A stretch of DNA of 64,000 nt. It comes from Embleya sp040605455 (lineage in GTDB: Bacteria > Actinomycetota > Actinomycetes > Streptomycetales > Streptomycetaceae). The DNA is taken from assembly GCF_040605455.1 (NCBI RefSeq), contig NZ_JBEXCV010000009.1, positions 48,139-112,138 of the forward strand, in the 5' to 3' direction. Shown here one piece after another: positions 36,957 through 45,605 of the stretch. A model generated the notes under the pieces. It saw only the letters and a program-made list of their open reading frames with translations. It was not told the DNA's origin and ran no database searches. The stretch's first letter is position 1, and each line of letters starts with the position of its first letter. A program made the translations under genes and the position numbers.

Positions 36957-37182
36957 GCCGATCGGCCCTCGCCCGAGCGAGCGCCGACTCGTCGAGTACG
37001 ACCCGATCCACCGGCCGGCGTGAGTCCCGCGGCAGCGCATGGACCGGAATCGCGGGCCCATGGGGCATCCACGGCGCAGGGCTCGGCACCCGGGAACGCG
37101 GCGACTCGCCGAGCAACCCGCCGACGAAGCCGCCGACGGCACCCACGCCCAGACCCGCGACGATCCAACGCATCGACCTCAT
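36949..37182 (-). CDS. Small putative membrane protein
   Basis: 77 aa. GGAGG lies 5 nt before the ATG. A Gly-rich hydrophobic segment (residues 5-25) could be a membrane helix or signal anchor; the rest is polar, Arg-rich and Pro-rich. The 3' end overlaps the convergent cwlM-like gene by 8 bp. No family recognised. Base composition agrees with a real gene, but it could be spurious. Confidence 0.5.
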   Translation of the reverse strand: MRSMRWIVAGLGVGAVGGFVGGLLGESPRSRVPSPAPWMPHGPAIPVHALPRDSRRPVDRVVLDESALARARADRLR

Positions 37183-37202
37183 CGGCCCTCCAGGGACGCC
37201 AC

Positions 37203-37216
37203 GTTTCACGTGAAAC
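37203..37216. promoter_or_regulatory. parS site
   Basis: Perfect GTTTCACGTGAAAC, the ParB-binding palindrome. It lies 34 bp from the second perfect site; the spacer contains a GCCGCCGCACTGCGGCGGC inverted repeat. Confidence 0.95.
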
Positions 37217-37250
37217 GTGTGCGAGCAACGCCGCCGCACTGCGGCGGCAC

Positions 37251-37264
37251 GTTTCACGTGAAAC
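37251..37264. promoter_or_regulatory. parS site
   Basis: Perfect GTTTCACGTGAAAC, immediately beyond the parB terminator. Confidence 0.95.
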
Positions 37265-37271
37265 ACAAGCA

Positions 37272-37310
37272 AGGAAGGGGCCCGCGGTCAACGACCGCGG
37301 GCCCCTTCCT
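37272..37310 (-). terminator. Terminator after parB
   Basis: Perfect 18-bp stem, 3-nt loop (37272-37289 with 37293-37310). Confidence 0.93.
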
Positions 37311-37327
37311 GCGTGTCGGCATGCCGA

Positions 37328-38446
37328 CTACGGAACCAGCACCGAGGACTCCGCGTCGTCCACGGACGCCTCTTCCGCCGAAGCCACACCGTCTCGACCG
37401 GGTCCGGTCTGACCGGGCACCTCGGGCTCGGTCAGCCGCTTGGCGAAGTGGTCGCCCTCGCCGGGCGCCATCGACGCCAGAATCCGCTCCAGATCCTCGA
37501 TCGACGCGAATTCGACGACGATCTTGCCCTTCTTCTGCCCGAGGACGACCTTGACCTCGGTCTCGAAGCGGTTCTTGAGTCGATCCGCGAGCTGGTTCAG
37601 CGCGGGCGCGACGATCCGACCGGCGCGCGGCTTGTGTGCCTTGGACTTGGCCGGCTTCTCGTTGTTGATCGCGCGGGCGATCTCCTCGACCGTCCGCACG
37701 GTCATGCCCTCGGCGTTGATCCGCTTGGCCAGCTTGATCAGCTCGTCGGGCCGTTCCTCCAGCGCCAGCAACGCTCGCCCGTGTCCGGCGAGCAGCGTGC
37801 CCGCCGCCACCCGGTTACGGACCTCCATCGGCAACTTCAGCAGCCGCATCGTATTGGTCAGGTGCGGACGCGAACGACCGATGCGATCGGCGAGCTCCTC
37901 CTGCTTGCAGCCGAACTCCTCCAGCAACTGCTGGTAGGCCAGCGCCTCTTCTAGCGGATTGAGTTCGGAGCGGTGCAGGTTCTCCAAAAGCGCGTCGAGC
38001 AGCAGCTTGTCGTCGTTGGTCACCCGCACGATCGCCGGAATGTGGGTCAGCCCGGCCATCCGGGAAGCCCGCAACCGCCGCTCGCCCATCACCAGTTCGT
38101 AGGTACCCTCGTTCGTGGAGCGGACCACGACCGGCTGGAGCACACCCACTTCCCGAATCGACTGGACCAGCTCGCCCAACGCCTCCTCGTCGAAGACCTC
38201 ACGCGGCTGGCGCGGGTTCGGCACGATGAGGTCGACCAGGAGTTCGGCGTACAGCGCGGCCGGGGGGGCCGGTTCGGCCTTGGGCGAGTCCTGCACCGGC
38301 ACCGAGGTGGGCGACAGCGCCGACTCGTCCGTCGCTATCTCGGCCATCTTGCGCAGGGTCGCCGCCGCAGGGGACGACGGCTTCAGCGGCCGAGTGGGGA
38401 TGATCGATTCGAGCCCCTTGCCCAAACCCCTGCGTGGTCCGCTCAT
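37328..38446 (-). CDS. parB: Chromosome partitioning protein ParB
   Basis: 372 aa. The CTP-binding domain has PNPRQPREVFDEEAL and GERRLRASRMAG; the central helix-turn-helix has SRPHLTNTMRLLKLP; the C-terminal dimerisation region ends near 350. It loads on parS, spreads and condenses the origin region; in streptomycetes this matters mainly at sporulation. Five parS sites lie within 3.2 kb. Its ATG overlaps the parA stop by 4 bp. Confidence 0.97.
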   Translation of the reverse strand: MSGPRRGLGKGLESIIPTRPLKPSSPAAATLRKMAEIATDESALSPTSVPVQDSPKAEPAPPAALYAELLVDLIVPNPRQPREVFDEEALGELVQSIREVGVLQPVVVRSTNEGTYELVMGERRLRASRMAGLTHIPAIVRVTNDDKLLLDALLENLHRSELNPLEEALAYQQLLEEFGCKQEELADRIGRSRPHLTNTMRLLKLPMEVRNRVAAGTLLAGHGRALLALEERPDELIKLAKRINAEGMTVRTVEEIARAINNEKPAKSKAHKPRAGRIVAPALNQLADRLKNRFETEVKVVLGQKKGKIVVEFASIEDLERILASMAPGEGDHFAKRLTEPEVPGQTGPGRDGVASAEEASVDDAESSVLVP

Positions 38447-39492
38447 ACTTCCTCCTTCGCCTTCGCCACACCGCGCAGCGCCATCTCCCGAGCCGCTTCA
38501 AGATACGACAACGCCCCAGTGGAGCCCGGGTCGTAGGTCATCACGGTCTGCCCGTAGCTGGGCGCCTCGGAGATCCGCACCGAGCGCGGGATCGCGGTGG
38601 GCAGCACTTCGTCCGGGAAGTGGTTGCGCACCTCCTGGGCCACCTGCGAGGCCAGCCGGGTGCGGGCGTCGTACATGGTGAGCAGGATGGTGCTCACGGC
38701 CAGGTCCGGATTCAGATGCGCGCGCACCAGTTCGACGTTGCGCAACAACTGACCGAGCCCCTCCAGCGCGTAATACTCGCACTGGATCGGGATGACCACC
38801 TCGGCGCCCGCCACGAGCGCGTTGACGGTCAACAGACCGAGCGAGGGCGGACAGTCGATCAGGATGTAGTCCAACGGCTGCTCGTAGGACGAGATGGCGC
38901 GCTGGAGCCGGCTCTCCCGAGCGACCAGGGAGACGAGTTCGATCTCGGCCCCGGCCAGGTCGATCGTGGCCGGCGCACAGAACAGACCCTCGACGTCGCG
39001 CACCGGCTGGACGACCTCGGCCAGATCGCGGCCCTCGACGAGCACCTCGTAGATCGACGGCGTGCCGGTGTGATGGTCCACCCCGAGCGCCGTGGAGGCA
39101 TTGCCCTGCGGGTCGAGGTCTATCACCAACACACGGGCGCCGTGCATCGCCAACGCCGCCGCGAGGTTCACGGTCGACGTGGTCTTGCCGACGCCACCCT
39201 TCTGGTTCGCGACCACCATCACCCGGGTGCGCTCCGGGCGCGGTAGCCCCTCCGAAGCGCGGCCCATCGTCTCGACGGCCTGTCTGGCCGCTCGGGCGAT
39301 GGGCGTGTCTTCGATACCGGGTGCCTCTGTTTCACGTGAAACGTCGACAGCGGCGCCCACTCGGGGCGCCGGCATCGAGGCTGTCGGATACTCGGACGGC
39401 AACGGTCCACTCTCCTCTCCTGCCGCGGCGACATGGGAACTCGGGCCGACGGAATGACCACGCACTGCGGCGGCACCCTCAGAGGGTGTCAC
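38443..39492 (-). CDS. parA: Chromosome partitioning ATPase ParA
   Basis: 349 aa from GTG 39492; the frame stays open to 39591, so the start is uncertain. The deviant Walker A is NQKGGVGKTT. Walker B (ILIDCPPSLGLL) and VLVIDLDPQGNAS are clear. An unusual N-terminal extension of about 80 residues is disordered; the segment DVSRETEA in it is encoded by a parS site. It forms nucleoid-bound ATP dimers that move ParB-parS complexes. Coupled to parB. Confidence 0.95.
   Translation of the reverse strand: MTPSEGAAAVRGHSVGPSSHVAAAGEESGPLPSEYPTASMPAPRVGAAVDVSRETEAPGIEDTPIARAARQAVETMGRASEGLPRPERTRVMVVANQKGGVGKTTSTVNLAAALAMHGARVLVIDLDPQGNASTALGVDHHTGTPSIYEVLVEGRDLAEVVQPVRDVEGLFCAPATIDLAGAEIELVSLVARESRLQRAISSYEQPLDYILIDCPPSLGLLTVNALVAGAEVVIPIQCEYYALEGLGQLLRNVELVRAHLNPDLAVSTILLTMYDARTRLASQVAQEVRNHFPDEVLPTAIPRSVRISEAPSYGQTVMTYDPGSTGALSYLEAAREMALRGVAKAKEEV
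39329..39342. promoter_or_regulatory. parS site inside parA
   Basis: Perfect GTTTCACGTGAAAC within the 5' part of parA, where it encodes part of DVSRET. Confidence 0.93.
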
Positions 39493-39536
39493 GTTCCGGT
39501 GCGCCTCAGGTGAGTAGAAGCGTTTCCACGGAGGGC

Positions 39537-39550
39537 GTTTCACGTGAAAC
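39537..39550. promoter_or_regulatory. parS site upstream of parA
   Basis: Perfect GTTTCACGTGAAAC in the rsmG-parA spacer, or inside parA if the long start at 39591 is used. Confidence 0.93.
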
Positions 39551-39643
39551 ACGATCCCGGGTGCGGCGATCACACGGCGCTCACGACACACCCCGAGCGG
39601 GCAGGAACGGCGTTTCAGCCGTCCGGCCCAACCCGGATGCGTG

Positions 39644-40399
39644 CTACTTCGTGGGACGCCGCCTGGTCGCCTTCGCGGCCCGACGCGCCTTCGCCGCCTT
39701 GGACTCCTTGGCCACGACCGTGCCGATCCGTACCCGAACGACGGTCGTCAACGGGTCCACGATCCCGGCGCCCGCATGAGCGACCGTCCAGGACACCGCG
39801 CCGAGCTTGCGCAAGTCCGCCTCGGACTCCAGCAGTTCCTCGGCCGCCGAGTCGCCCTTGAGCGCGAGCATCTCGCCACCCGAGCCGAGCAGTGGCAGGC
39901 CCCACCCGGCCAGCTTGGCCAACGGCGCCACCGCACGTGCGGTGACCACGTCAGCGGAGGTACGGCCGCGCAGTTCCTCGGCGCGCCCGCGCAGCACCTC
40001 GACGTTGTCGAGGCCGAGCTCCTGGACCACCTCGTCGAGGAACGTGGTGCGCCGCAGCAACGGCTCGACGAGGGTGATCCGCAGATCCGGTCGGACCAGC
40101 GCGAGCGGGATACCCGGCAGGCCACCACCCGAACCGACGTCGTGCACGATCGCGTTCTCCGCGATCAATTCGGCGACCACCCCGCAGTTGAGCAGGTGCC
40201 GCTCCCAGAGCCGGCCGACTTCGCGTGGGCCGACCATGCCCCGGCGTACACCGGGCCCGGCCAGCAGATCGGCATAACGGATCGCGCGGTCCAGGTTGGC
40301 ACCGAAGAGGCGGCTTGCCGCCTCCGGCGCCTCGGGCGCGCGCTCGTCCGCCGGCGGGTCGGGGGTCGTGTCGTCCTGACGTTTCACGTGGAACATCAT
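39644..40399 (-). CDS. rsmG: 16S rRNA (guanine-N7) methyltransferase RsmG
   Basis: 251 aa from ATG 40399 (MMFHVKRQ). The SAM site is VHDVGSGGGLPGIPLALV near residue 90. WERHLLNCGVVAE near 75 and VTARAVAPLAKLAGW near 158 are family blocks. A basic tail of Lys/Ala/Arg ends the protein. It methylates G527 of 16S rRNA (E. coli numbering). Loss of rsmG confers low-level streptomycin resistance in streptomycetes. The first codons overlap a variant parS. Confidence 0.96.
   Translation of the reverse strand: MMFHVKRQDDTTPDPPADERAPEAPEAASRLFGANLDRAIRYADLLAGPGVRRGMVGPREVGRLWERHLLNCGVVAELIAENAIVHDVGSGGGLPGIPLALVRPDLRITLVEPLLRRTTFLDEVVQELGLDNVEVLRGRAEELRGRTSADVVTARAVAPLAKLAGWGLPLLGSGGEMLALKGDSAAEELLESEADLRKLGAVSWTVAHAGAGIVDPLTTVVRVRIGTVVAKESKAAKARRAAKATRRRPTK
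40381..40394. promoter_or_regulatory. Variant parS at the rsmG start
   Basis: GTTTCACGTGGAAC, one mismatch to the consensus, inside the first codons of rsmG. Confidence 0.8.
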
Positions 40400-40409
40400 C
40401 CCAGGAACG

Positions 40410-40446
40410 GCGCCGGCCCCACCCGTGATGCAGGTGGGGCCGGCGC
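40410..40446 (-). terminator. Terminator after jag
   Basis: 14-bp perfect stem (40410-40423 with 40433-40446) between jag and rsmG. Confidence 0.85.
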
Positions 40447-40478
40447 GACGGTTTGCGGAAACGGATCCTTGGATCCGA

Positions 40479-41030
40479 TCAGGCGGGCAGGACAACGACG
40501 CAGCGATTGGGCTCCTCGCCCTCCGACTCGCTGCGCAGTCCGGCCTCCGCGACGGTGTCGTGCACGACCTTGCGCTCGAACGGGGTCATCGGCTTCAGCT
40601 TGAGGGAGGTACCCGCCGCCTTGACCTCTTCCACCGCCTCGGTGGCGATCTCCGCCAGGTTCGCCCGCTTGGCGGCACGGAAGCCGTCCACGTCGAGCAT
40701 CAGCCGGCTGCGTTCGCCGGTCTCGCGGTGCACGGCCAGCCGGGTCAGCTCCTGGAGTGCTTCCAGGACCTCGCCGTCGCGACCGACGAGCCGCTTGAGG
40801 TCGGCACCGGAGGATTCGCTTTCGTCGCCGGCGATCACCGAGACCGACGCGCGCCCGCCTTCCACGTCCATGTCGATGTCGCCGTCGAGGTCGGCGATGT
40901 CGAGCAGGGCCTCCAGGTAGTCCGCGGCGATCTCACCCTCCTGCTCCAGACGGCTGATCTCCTCCGCGGTGAGCGTGATCCGACGCGAGGCGGCGGGTGA
41001 GTCGACGGCGGGGGTCGTGCCTTCCGTCAC
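40479..41030 (-). CDS. jag: Jag/KhpB-type RNA-binding protein (KH and R3H domains)
   Basis: 183 aa. GTG 41030 with AAAGGAG upstream. A KH domain (about 50-110, LKRLVGRDGEVLEALQELTR) and a C-terminal R3H domain (RKVVHDTVAEAGLRSESEGE, then EPNRCVVV). Family members bind RNA and affect cell division and wall synthesis in Gram-positives. It follows yidC, the usual order. Unlike many firmicute homologues it lacks the N-terminal Jag domain. Confidence 0.94.
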   Translation of the reverse strand: MTEGTTPAVDSPAASRRITLTAEEISRLEQEGEIAADYLEALLDIADLDGDIDMDVEGGRASVSVIAGDESESSGADLKRLVGRDGEVLEALQELTRLAVHRETGERSRLMLDVDGFRAAKRANLAEIATEAVEEVKAAGTSLKLKPMTPFERKVVHDTVAEAGLRSESEGEEPNRCVVVLPA

Positions 41031-41095
41031 AGGGGAACTCCTTTGTGGACGAGTGAGCGAGTCGGTGGAGTGGGCGGCCGGCCCGTCGAGGGTGG

Positions 41096-42262
41096 TCACT
41101 TCTTCCTCGGGTGCTTCCGGCTCTGGGTCTGCTTGCGCGGGCCGGCGTTGCGCGCACCGGAGTGCGGTGTCCGCGCGGTCGAGCCCTTCACCGAGCCGTT
41201 CGAGCGGGCGCCGCCGGACGTGCCGTTGCTCGCCGCCGTGCCGCTCTCCACGGCCTCCTCGGCGTCCCCGCCGGTCGCGTCCGCGTCCTCCCGGGCGCGG
41301 GCCTTGCGCTGCGACTTGGTGAGCCTGGTGGGCTGCTGGCGCCGTGCGGCCTGGGCCTTCAGCTCGGCCTGCTGGGCCTCGTACTCCGCGGCGTCCATCA
41401 GCTTGCCGTCGGGAAGCAGCACCTTGCCCTCCTTGCGCGCCTTCTCCGAGAGCTTCTCCTGCCGCACCTTGAACGCCGGGCTGCCGGGCGTGGGGTTGCG
41501 GTTGATCACGAAGAGCTGCTGACCCATCGTCCACACGTTGGTGGTGAGCCAGTAGAGGAGCACACCGACGGGGAAGTTGATGCCGAAGACCGCGAACATG
41601 ATCGGGAACGCGTACATCATCAGCTTCTGCTGCTTCGCGAACGGGTTGCCCACGAGCGAAGCGGGGTCGGTGTTCTTCGTCATCAGCTGGCGCTGCGTGA
41701 AGAACTGCGACCCGGACATCAGGATGATCATCACGACGGTGACGACCCGCACGGTGGTCACGTCGGCCCCGAGGCTGGCGATCTTGGCCGCCGAGTCGGT
41801 GAACTTCGCGGCGATCGGCGCGCCGAAGATGTGCGCCTGCTGGGCGCTGTTCACCAGGTCGCGGTCGATCACGCCGACCGTCTTGTTCTGCGAGACCCGC
41901 TGCAGTACATGGAACAGGGCGAAGAAGAAGGGCGACTGGACCAGGATCGGAAGGCAGCTCGAGAGCGGGTTGGTACCCGTCTCCTTGTAGAGCTTCATCA
42001 TTTCTTGGGACTGACGCTCACGGTCGTCCTTGTACCGCTTCTGGACCTCCTTGATCCGCGGCTGCAGCGCCTGGAGTCCACGGGTCGCCTTGATCTGCTT
42101 CACGAAGAGCGGGATCAGGCAGATCCGGATGACGACCACGAGGCAGACGATGGACAGGCCCCAGGACCAACCGCTGTTCTTGCCGAAGATCGGGGTGAAC
42201 AACGAGTGGAACTGGACGATGATCCACGAGACGGCGGTATATAGGGGGTTAAGAATCCCCAC
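41096..42262 (-). CDS. yidC: Membrane protein insertase YidC
   Basis: 388 aa. GTG 42262 with GAGGAG upstream. Five membrane helices; VVVIRICLIPLFVKQIKATR carries the conserved Arg of the hydrophilic groove. NPLSSCLPILVQSPFFFALF is the family signature. A Lys/Arg-rich cytoplasmic tail (from about 300) may bind ribosomes. It inserts and folds membrane proteins. The gene lies 2 bp after yidD. Confidence 0.96.
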   Translation of the reverse strand: MGILNPLYTAVSWIIVQFHSLFTPIFGKNSGWSWGLSIVCLVVVIRICLIPLFVKQIKATRGLQALQPRIKEVQKRYKDDRERQSQEMMKLYKETGTNPLSSCLPILVQSPFFFALFHVLQRVSQNKTVGVIDRDLVNSAQQAHIFGAPIAAKFTDSAAKIASLGADVTTVRVVTVVMIILMSGSQFFTQRQLMTKNTDPASLVGNPFAKQQKLMMYAFPIMFAVFGINFPVGVLLYWLTTNVWTMGQQLFVINRNPTPGSPAFKVRQEKLSEKARKEGKVLLPDGKLMDAAEYEAQQAELKAQAARRQQPTRLTKSQRKARAREDADATGGDAEEAVESGTAASNGTSGGARSNGSVKGSTARTPHSGARNAGPRKQTQSRKHPRKK

Positions 42263-42264
42263 GG

Positions 42265-42609
42265 TCAAGCTCCTCGGGCGGTGGTGTTCGCACCGGGCGC
42301 GGGCTCGGTACGGCCGGTGCTGGACGTCTGCTGCCGCTCGTGCGGCTCCGACTCCGAGCGCGACTTCCGCTCGGGGAGTCGCCACGGTCGGCGTGTGCGC
42401 GGCGGCACAGGATCGACACCGCCAGAGTTCCAGGGGTTGCAGCGCAGGATGCGCCACACGGTGAGGTAGGTGCCTTTGACGGCGCCATGCACGGACATCG
42501 CCTCGTACCCATAATGCGAGCACGACGGGTAGAAGCGACACACCGGCCCCAGCATCGGGCTGATCGTCCACTGATAGACCCGAATGAACCCCATGAACAG
42601 GTACTTCAC
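42265..42609 (-). CDS. yidD: Membrane protein insertion efficiency factor YidD
   Basis: 114 aa. GFIRVYQWTISPMLGPVCRF and PSCSHYGYEA match the small Cys-containing YidD domain (1-70). A polar tail of about 40 residues (from WRLPERKSRSES on) is longer than in E. coli. It overlaps the rnpA stop by 4 bp, so the two are coupled. Confidence 0.95.
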   Translation of the reverse strand: MKYLFMGFIRVYQWTISPMLGPVCRFYPSCSHYGYEAMSVHGAVKGTYLTVWRILRCNPWNSGGVDPVPPRTRRPWRLPERKSRSESEPHERQQTSSTGRTEPAPGANTTARGA

Positions 42610-43109
42610 GCCGTCGCTCCCGGCTTGGCCGCGGGCCCATCCGCTCGAACCGCGGCAGTGCGCCCGGCCCGGCCCAGAAGCCGGTCGAACGCTGCGTCCA
42701 GATCCCGTGCCAGGGCGGAATGGTCCGCCTGGGCTGCGGGTGGCAATGCCCGTACCACGACCAGGCTACCTGCCGGAAGCAGGGCCATCCGATCGTGTAT
42801 GAGGTGGCGTAGCCGACGCTTGACGACGTTACGGACAACCGCGGGGCCGACAGCCTTGCTCACGACGAAACCCGCACGCGGCGGTGGAGCGTGCTCCACA
42901 TCCGCGTGCGGGTCCTCTGCCACAGATTGGCGCAGGGTGTCCGGCTCGGACGGCTGCGCGGTCGCCGGGGTGCGTTCGGACGTCACGAGTCCGCTCGTCT
43001 CCTGGCGATGCAGGTGGACGACCAGATTCGGACGGCCGGCTCGACGCCCGCGGCGAACCGCGATCGCGAAGTCCTCGCGCCGCCTCAGCCGGTTATCGGC
43101 AGGCAGCAC
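42606..43109 (-). CDS. rnpA: Ribonuclease P protein component with internal insert
   Basis: 167 aa, clearly longer than the usual 115-125. GTG 43109 gives VLPADNRLRRREDF, the normal start. The RNA-binding RNR motif VVRNVVKRRLRHLI is intact (about 110-123). Between NLVVHLHRQ and PPPRAGFVVSKAV lies an extra segment of roughly 40 polar residues (about 39-80), placed in a loop between strands where other actinomycetes have a shorter insert. It matures tRNA 5' ends with the RNase P RNA. Confidence 0.93.
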   Translation of the reverse strand: MLPADNRLRRREDFAIAVRRGRRAGRPNLVVHLHRQETSGLVTSERTPATAQPSEPDTLRQSVAEDPHADVEHAPPPRAGFVVSKAVGPAVVRNVVKRRLRHLIHDRMALLPAGSLVVVRALPPAAQADHSALARDLDAAFDRLLGRAGRTAAVRADGPAAKPGATA

Positions 43110-43125
43110 GGAGAGATCCGCGAAC

Positions 43126-43263
43126 TCAGGCGGAAAGCTCCGCGCGGCCCTTGCGGCGGCGGGCAGCAAGGATGGCGCGACCGGCACGGGTGCGCATGCG
43201 CAGCCGGAACCCGTGGGTCTTCGCCCGGCGACGGTTGTTCGGCTGGAAGGTGCGCTTGCTCAC
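43126..43263 (-). CDS. rpmH: 50S ribosomal protein bL34
   Basis: 45 aa from GTG 43263: VSKRTFQPNNRRRAKTHGF opens it, followed by RLRMRTRAGRAILAARRRKG, ending RAELSA. This is the complete, highly conserved sequence. It precedes rnpA by 16 bp, the universal order next to dnaA. Confidence 0.98.
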   Translation of the reverse strand: MSKRTFQPNNRRRAKTHGFRLRMRTRAGRAILAARRRKGRAELSA

Positions 43264-43476
43264 TCGGGGGCTCCAGGATTTGAATCGTGGGCCGGCAGAA
43301 AAGACCGCCGGCCACCACCGTACGTCCGCATCGACATGATCTCGGACATGCGGCAGCGGTCGTCAGACAACTAGACCGGCCCACGGTACGTACCAACAGG
43401 CGACGGGGTCAAATGGGGGATCCGGGGCACGTCGCCCACCTGCGCAAACGTGGTCTCGGACAGGCTATACACAGCC

Positions 43477-43485
43477 TGTGGACAA
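43477..43485. promoter_or_regulatory. DnaA box in the rpmH-dnaA spacer
   Basis: TGTGGACAA, a perfect TTGTCCACA box on the minus strand, 128 bp before the dnaA start. The 350-bp spacer 43264-43613 holds the divergent rpmH and dnaA promoters and no gene. Autoregulation of dnaA by such a box is known in streptomycetes. Confidence 0.8.
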
Positions 43486-43613
43486 CGGGTTGAGCAGGCC
43501 ACCGTGCGCCACTACCGTGAACAGGTGGGTCGGACCGGAGCGCTCGCTCCCGGGGTCCGGGACACTGGGAGCCCTCCCGAGACCTGCGTCGATGCAATGA
43601 AAGAGCGTGCACT

Positions 43614-45605
43614 GTGGCTGACATCACCAGCGACCTCGCCGCAGTCTGGGCACGGTTCCTGGAACGACTGGCCACCGACGACTCGGTCACGGCCAAGGAC
43701 AAGGGATGGCTCCAGCGGACACAGCCGCTGACCCTCTTCTCCGACACCGCGCTGCTCGCGGTGCCGAACGAGTTCGCCAAGGAAGTCCTGGAGACCCGGC
43801 TCCGCCAAGTGGTGACGGACGCGTTGAGCCACGGTTTCGGGCGGCCGATCCGGTTCGCGGTCAGTGTCGAGCCGGGTGCGGGGGAACCGGAGCCGGTGCC
43901 CGAGCGGCACGACCGTTCGGCCCGGCACGACGACTACAACCCCGGCCCCTACGGTCGCTCCTCCTATGGCGGCGACCGCTACGGCCGCGACGGCTATCCC
44001 CAGGAGCCGTACGGCCAGCAGCCGTACCGCCAGGACCGCGATCCCTACGCCGAGCCGCCGTATCAGCAGGACTACCCGCACGAACGCTACGCGCCCGGAC
44101 CGTACCGGGATCAGCGCGACCCGCGCGACCCGCGTGAGCAGCGCGACCCCAGGGACCCCCGGGATGCGCGCGACGCCCGTGAGCAGCGCGATCTGCGTGA
44201 TCCTCGGGAACCGCGCGAGTCCCGGGACGCCCGCGATCCGCGGGATCCGCGCGATTCTCGTGATCAATACGGCTACGGGGGTAATCCGGGGTCGTCGGAT
44301 CACCCGGGAATTCCACCCTCCGACGGGACCCTTTTTGCGGATCGCGAGGACTTGTTCGGGCCGCCCGGCTTTTCCACACCTTCCGTCCACAGCTTTGTGG
44401 ATAATTCGACACATCAACCCGGCGACAGAGACCAGTCGCCGGGTGCCTCGCAACCCCCACAGCAGGCTCCGCCGCCGCACCAGTCCCCGCCGGCGCCACC
44501 TGCCGACGTACCCGGTGGGCGACCGCTGCGGCTGGCCCGGCCTGGCACCGGGCGCGAGCACGGCGTGGTGGAGCACGAGCCGGCCGCCCGACTGAATCCC
44601 AAGTACCTCTTCGAGACGTTCGTCATCGGCTCCAGCAACCGGTTCGCGCACGCGGCCGCGGTGGCGGTCGCCGAGGCGCCCGCGAAGGCGTACAACCCGC
44701 TGTTCATCTACGGCGAGTCGGGGCTGGGCAAGACGCACCTGCTGCACGCGATCGGGCACTACGCGAAGAGCCTTTATCCGGGCACCCGAGTGCGCTACGT
44801 GAGCTCGGAGGAGTTCACCAACGAATTCATCAACTCGATCCGCGACGGCAAGGCCGACGGTTTCCGGCGGCGTTATCGAGATGTCGATGTTCTGCTCGTG
44901 GACGACATCCAGTTCCTGGAGACCAAGGAGCAGACGCAGGAGGAGTTCTTCCACACCTTCAATACGCTGCACAACGCGAACAAGCAGATCGTCATCTCCT
45001 CCGACCGGCCGCCCAAGCAGCTGGTGACGCTGGAGGACCGACTGCGCAACCGCTTCGAGTGGGGCCTGTTGACCGACGTCCAGCCGCCCGAGTTGGAGAC
45101 CCGGATCGCGATCCTGCGCAAGAAGGCGATCCAGGAGGGGCTCAACGCGCCGCCGGACGTGCTGGAGTACATCGCCAGCAAGATCTCCCGCAACATCCGC
45201 GAGCTTGAGGGCGCGCTGATCCGGGTGACCGCGTTCGCCAGCCTGAATCGCCAGCCGGTGGACCTGCAGCTCACCGAGATCGTGCTCAAGGACCTGATCC
45301 CGGACAGCGCGGGACCCGAGATCACGGCGACCACGATCATGGCGCACACCGCCGCCTACTTCGGCCTGTCGGTCGAGGACCTGTGCGGCACCTCGCGCAG
45401 TCGGGTGTTGGTCACCGCGCGCCAGATCGCAATGTATCTGTGCCGCGAGCTGACCGATCTGTCGCTGCCCAAGATCGGCGCCCAGTTCGGCGGGCGCGAC
45501 CACACGACGGTGATGCACGCGGACCGCAAGATCCGCTCGTTGATGGCCGAACGGCGCTCGATCTACAACCAGGTGACCGAGTTGACGAACCGCATCAAGA
45601 GCTGA
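43614..45605 (+). CDS. dnaA: Chromosomal replication initiator DnaA
   Basis: 663 aa. Domain I (1-85) binds partners. Domain II (about 86-330) is very long and disordered, as in streptomycetes, with Tyr/Pro/Gln blocks and a charged tract (about 166-220) of repeated RDP, RDA and REQ units. The AAA+ domain starts near 330, with Walker A GESGLGKTH near 367 and Walker B VLLVDDIQF. Domain IV has the box-binding helix GGRDHTTVMHA near 625. GTG start. The codons near 44370-44404 contain a perfect DnaA box TGTGGATAA (44396-44404) and a TTTTCCACA. Confidence 0.98.
   Translation: MADITSDLAAVWARFLERLATDDSVTAKDKGWLQRTQPLTLFSDTALLAVPNEFAKEVLETRLRQVVTDALSHGFGRPIRFAVSVEPGAGEPEPVPERHDRSARHDDYNPGPYGRSSYGGDRYGRDGYPQEPYGQQPYRQDRDPYAEPPYQQDYPHERYAPGPYRDQRDPRDPREQRDPRDPRDARDAREQRDLRDPREPRESRDARDPRDPRDSRDQYGYGGNPGSSDHPGIPPSDGTLFADREDLFGPPGFSTPSVHSFVDNSTHQPGDRDQSPGASQPPQQAPPPHQSPPAPPADVPGGRPLRLARPGTGREHGVVEHEPAARLNPKYLFETFVIGSSNRFAHAAAVAVAEAPAKAYNPLFIYGESGLGKTHLLHAIGHYAKSLYPGTRVRYVSSEEFTNEFINSIRDGKADGFRRRYRDVDVLLVDDIQFLETKEQTQEEFFHTFNTLHNANKQIVISSDRPPKQLVTLEDRLRNRFEWGLLTDVQPPELETRIAILRKKAIQEGLNAPPDVLEYIASKISRNIRELEGALIRVTAFASLNRQPVDLQLTEIVLKDLIPDSAGPEITATTIMAHTAAYFGLSVEDLCGTSRSRVLVTARQIAMYLCRELTDLSLPKIGAQFGGRDHTTVMHADRKIRSLMAERRSIYNQVTELTNRIKS

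Noticed and set aside
44110..44270. Arg/Asp repeat tract in dnaA considered as CRISPR-like or a sequencing artefact
   Set aside because: Units are three codons or shorter, in frame, with no spacers; disordered charged tracts are normal in streptomycete DnaA.
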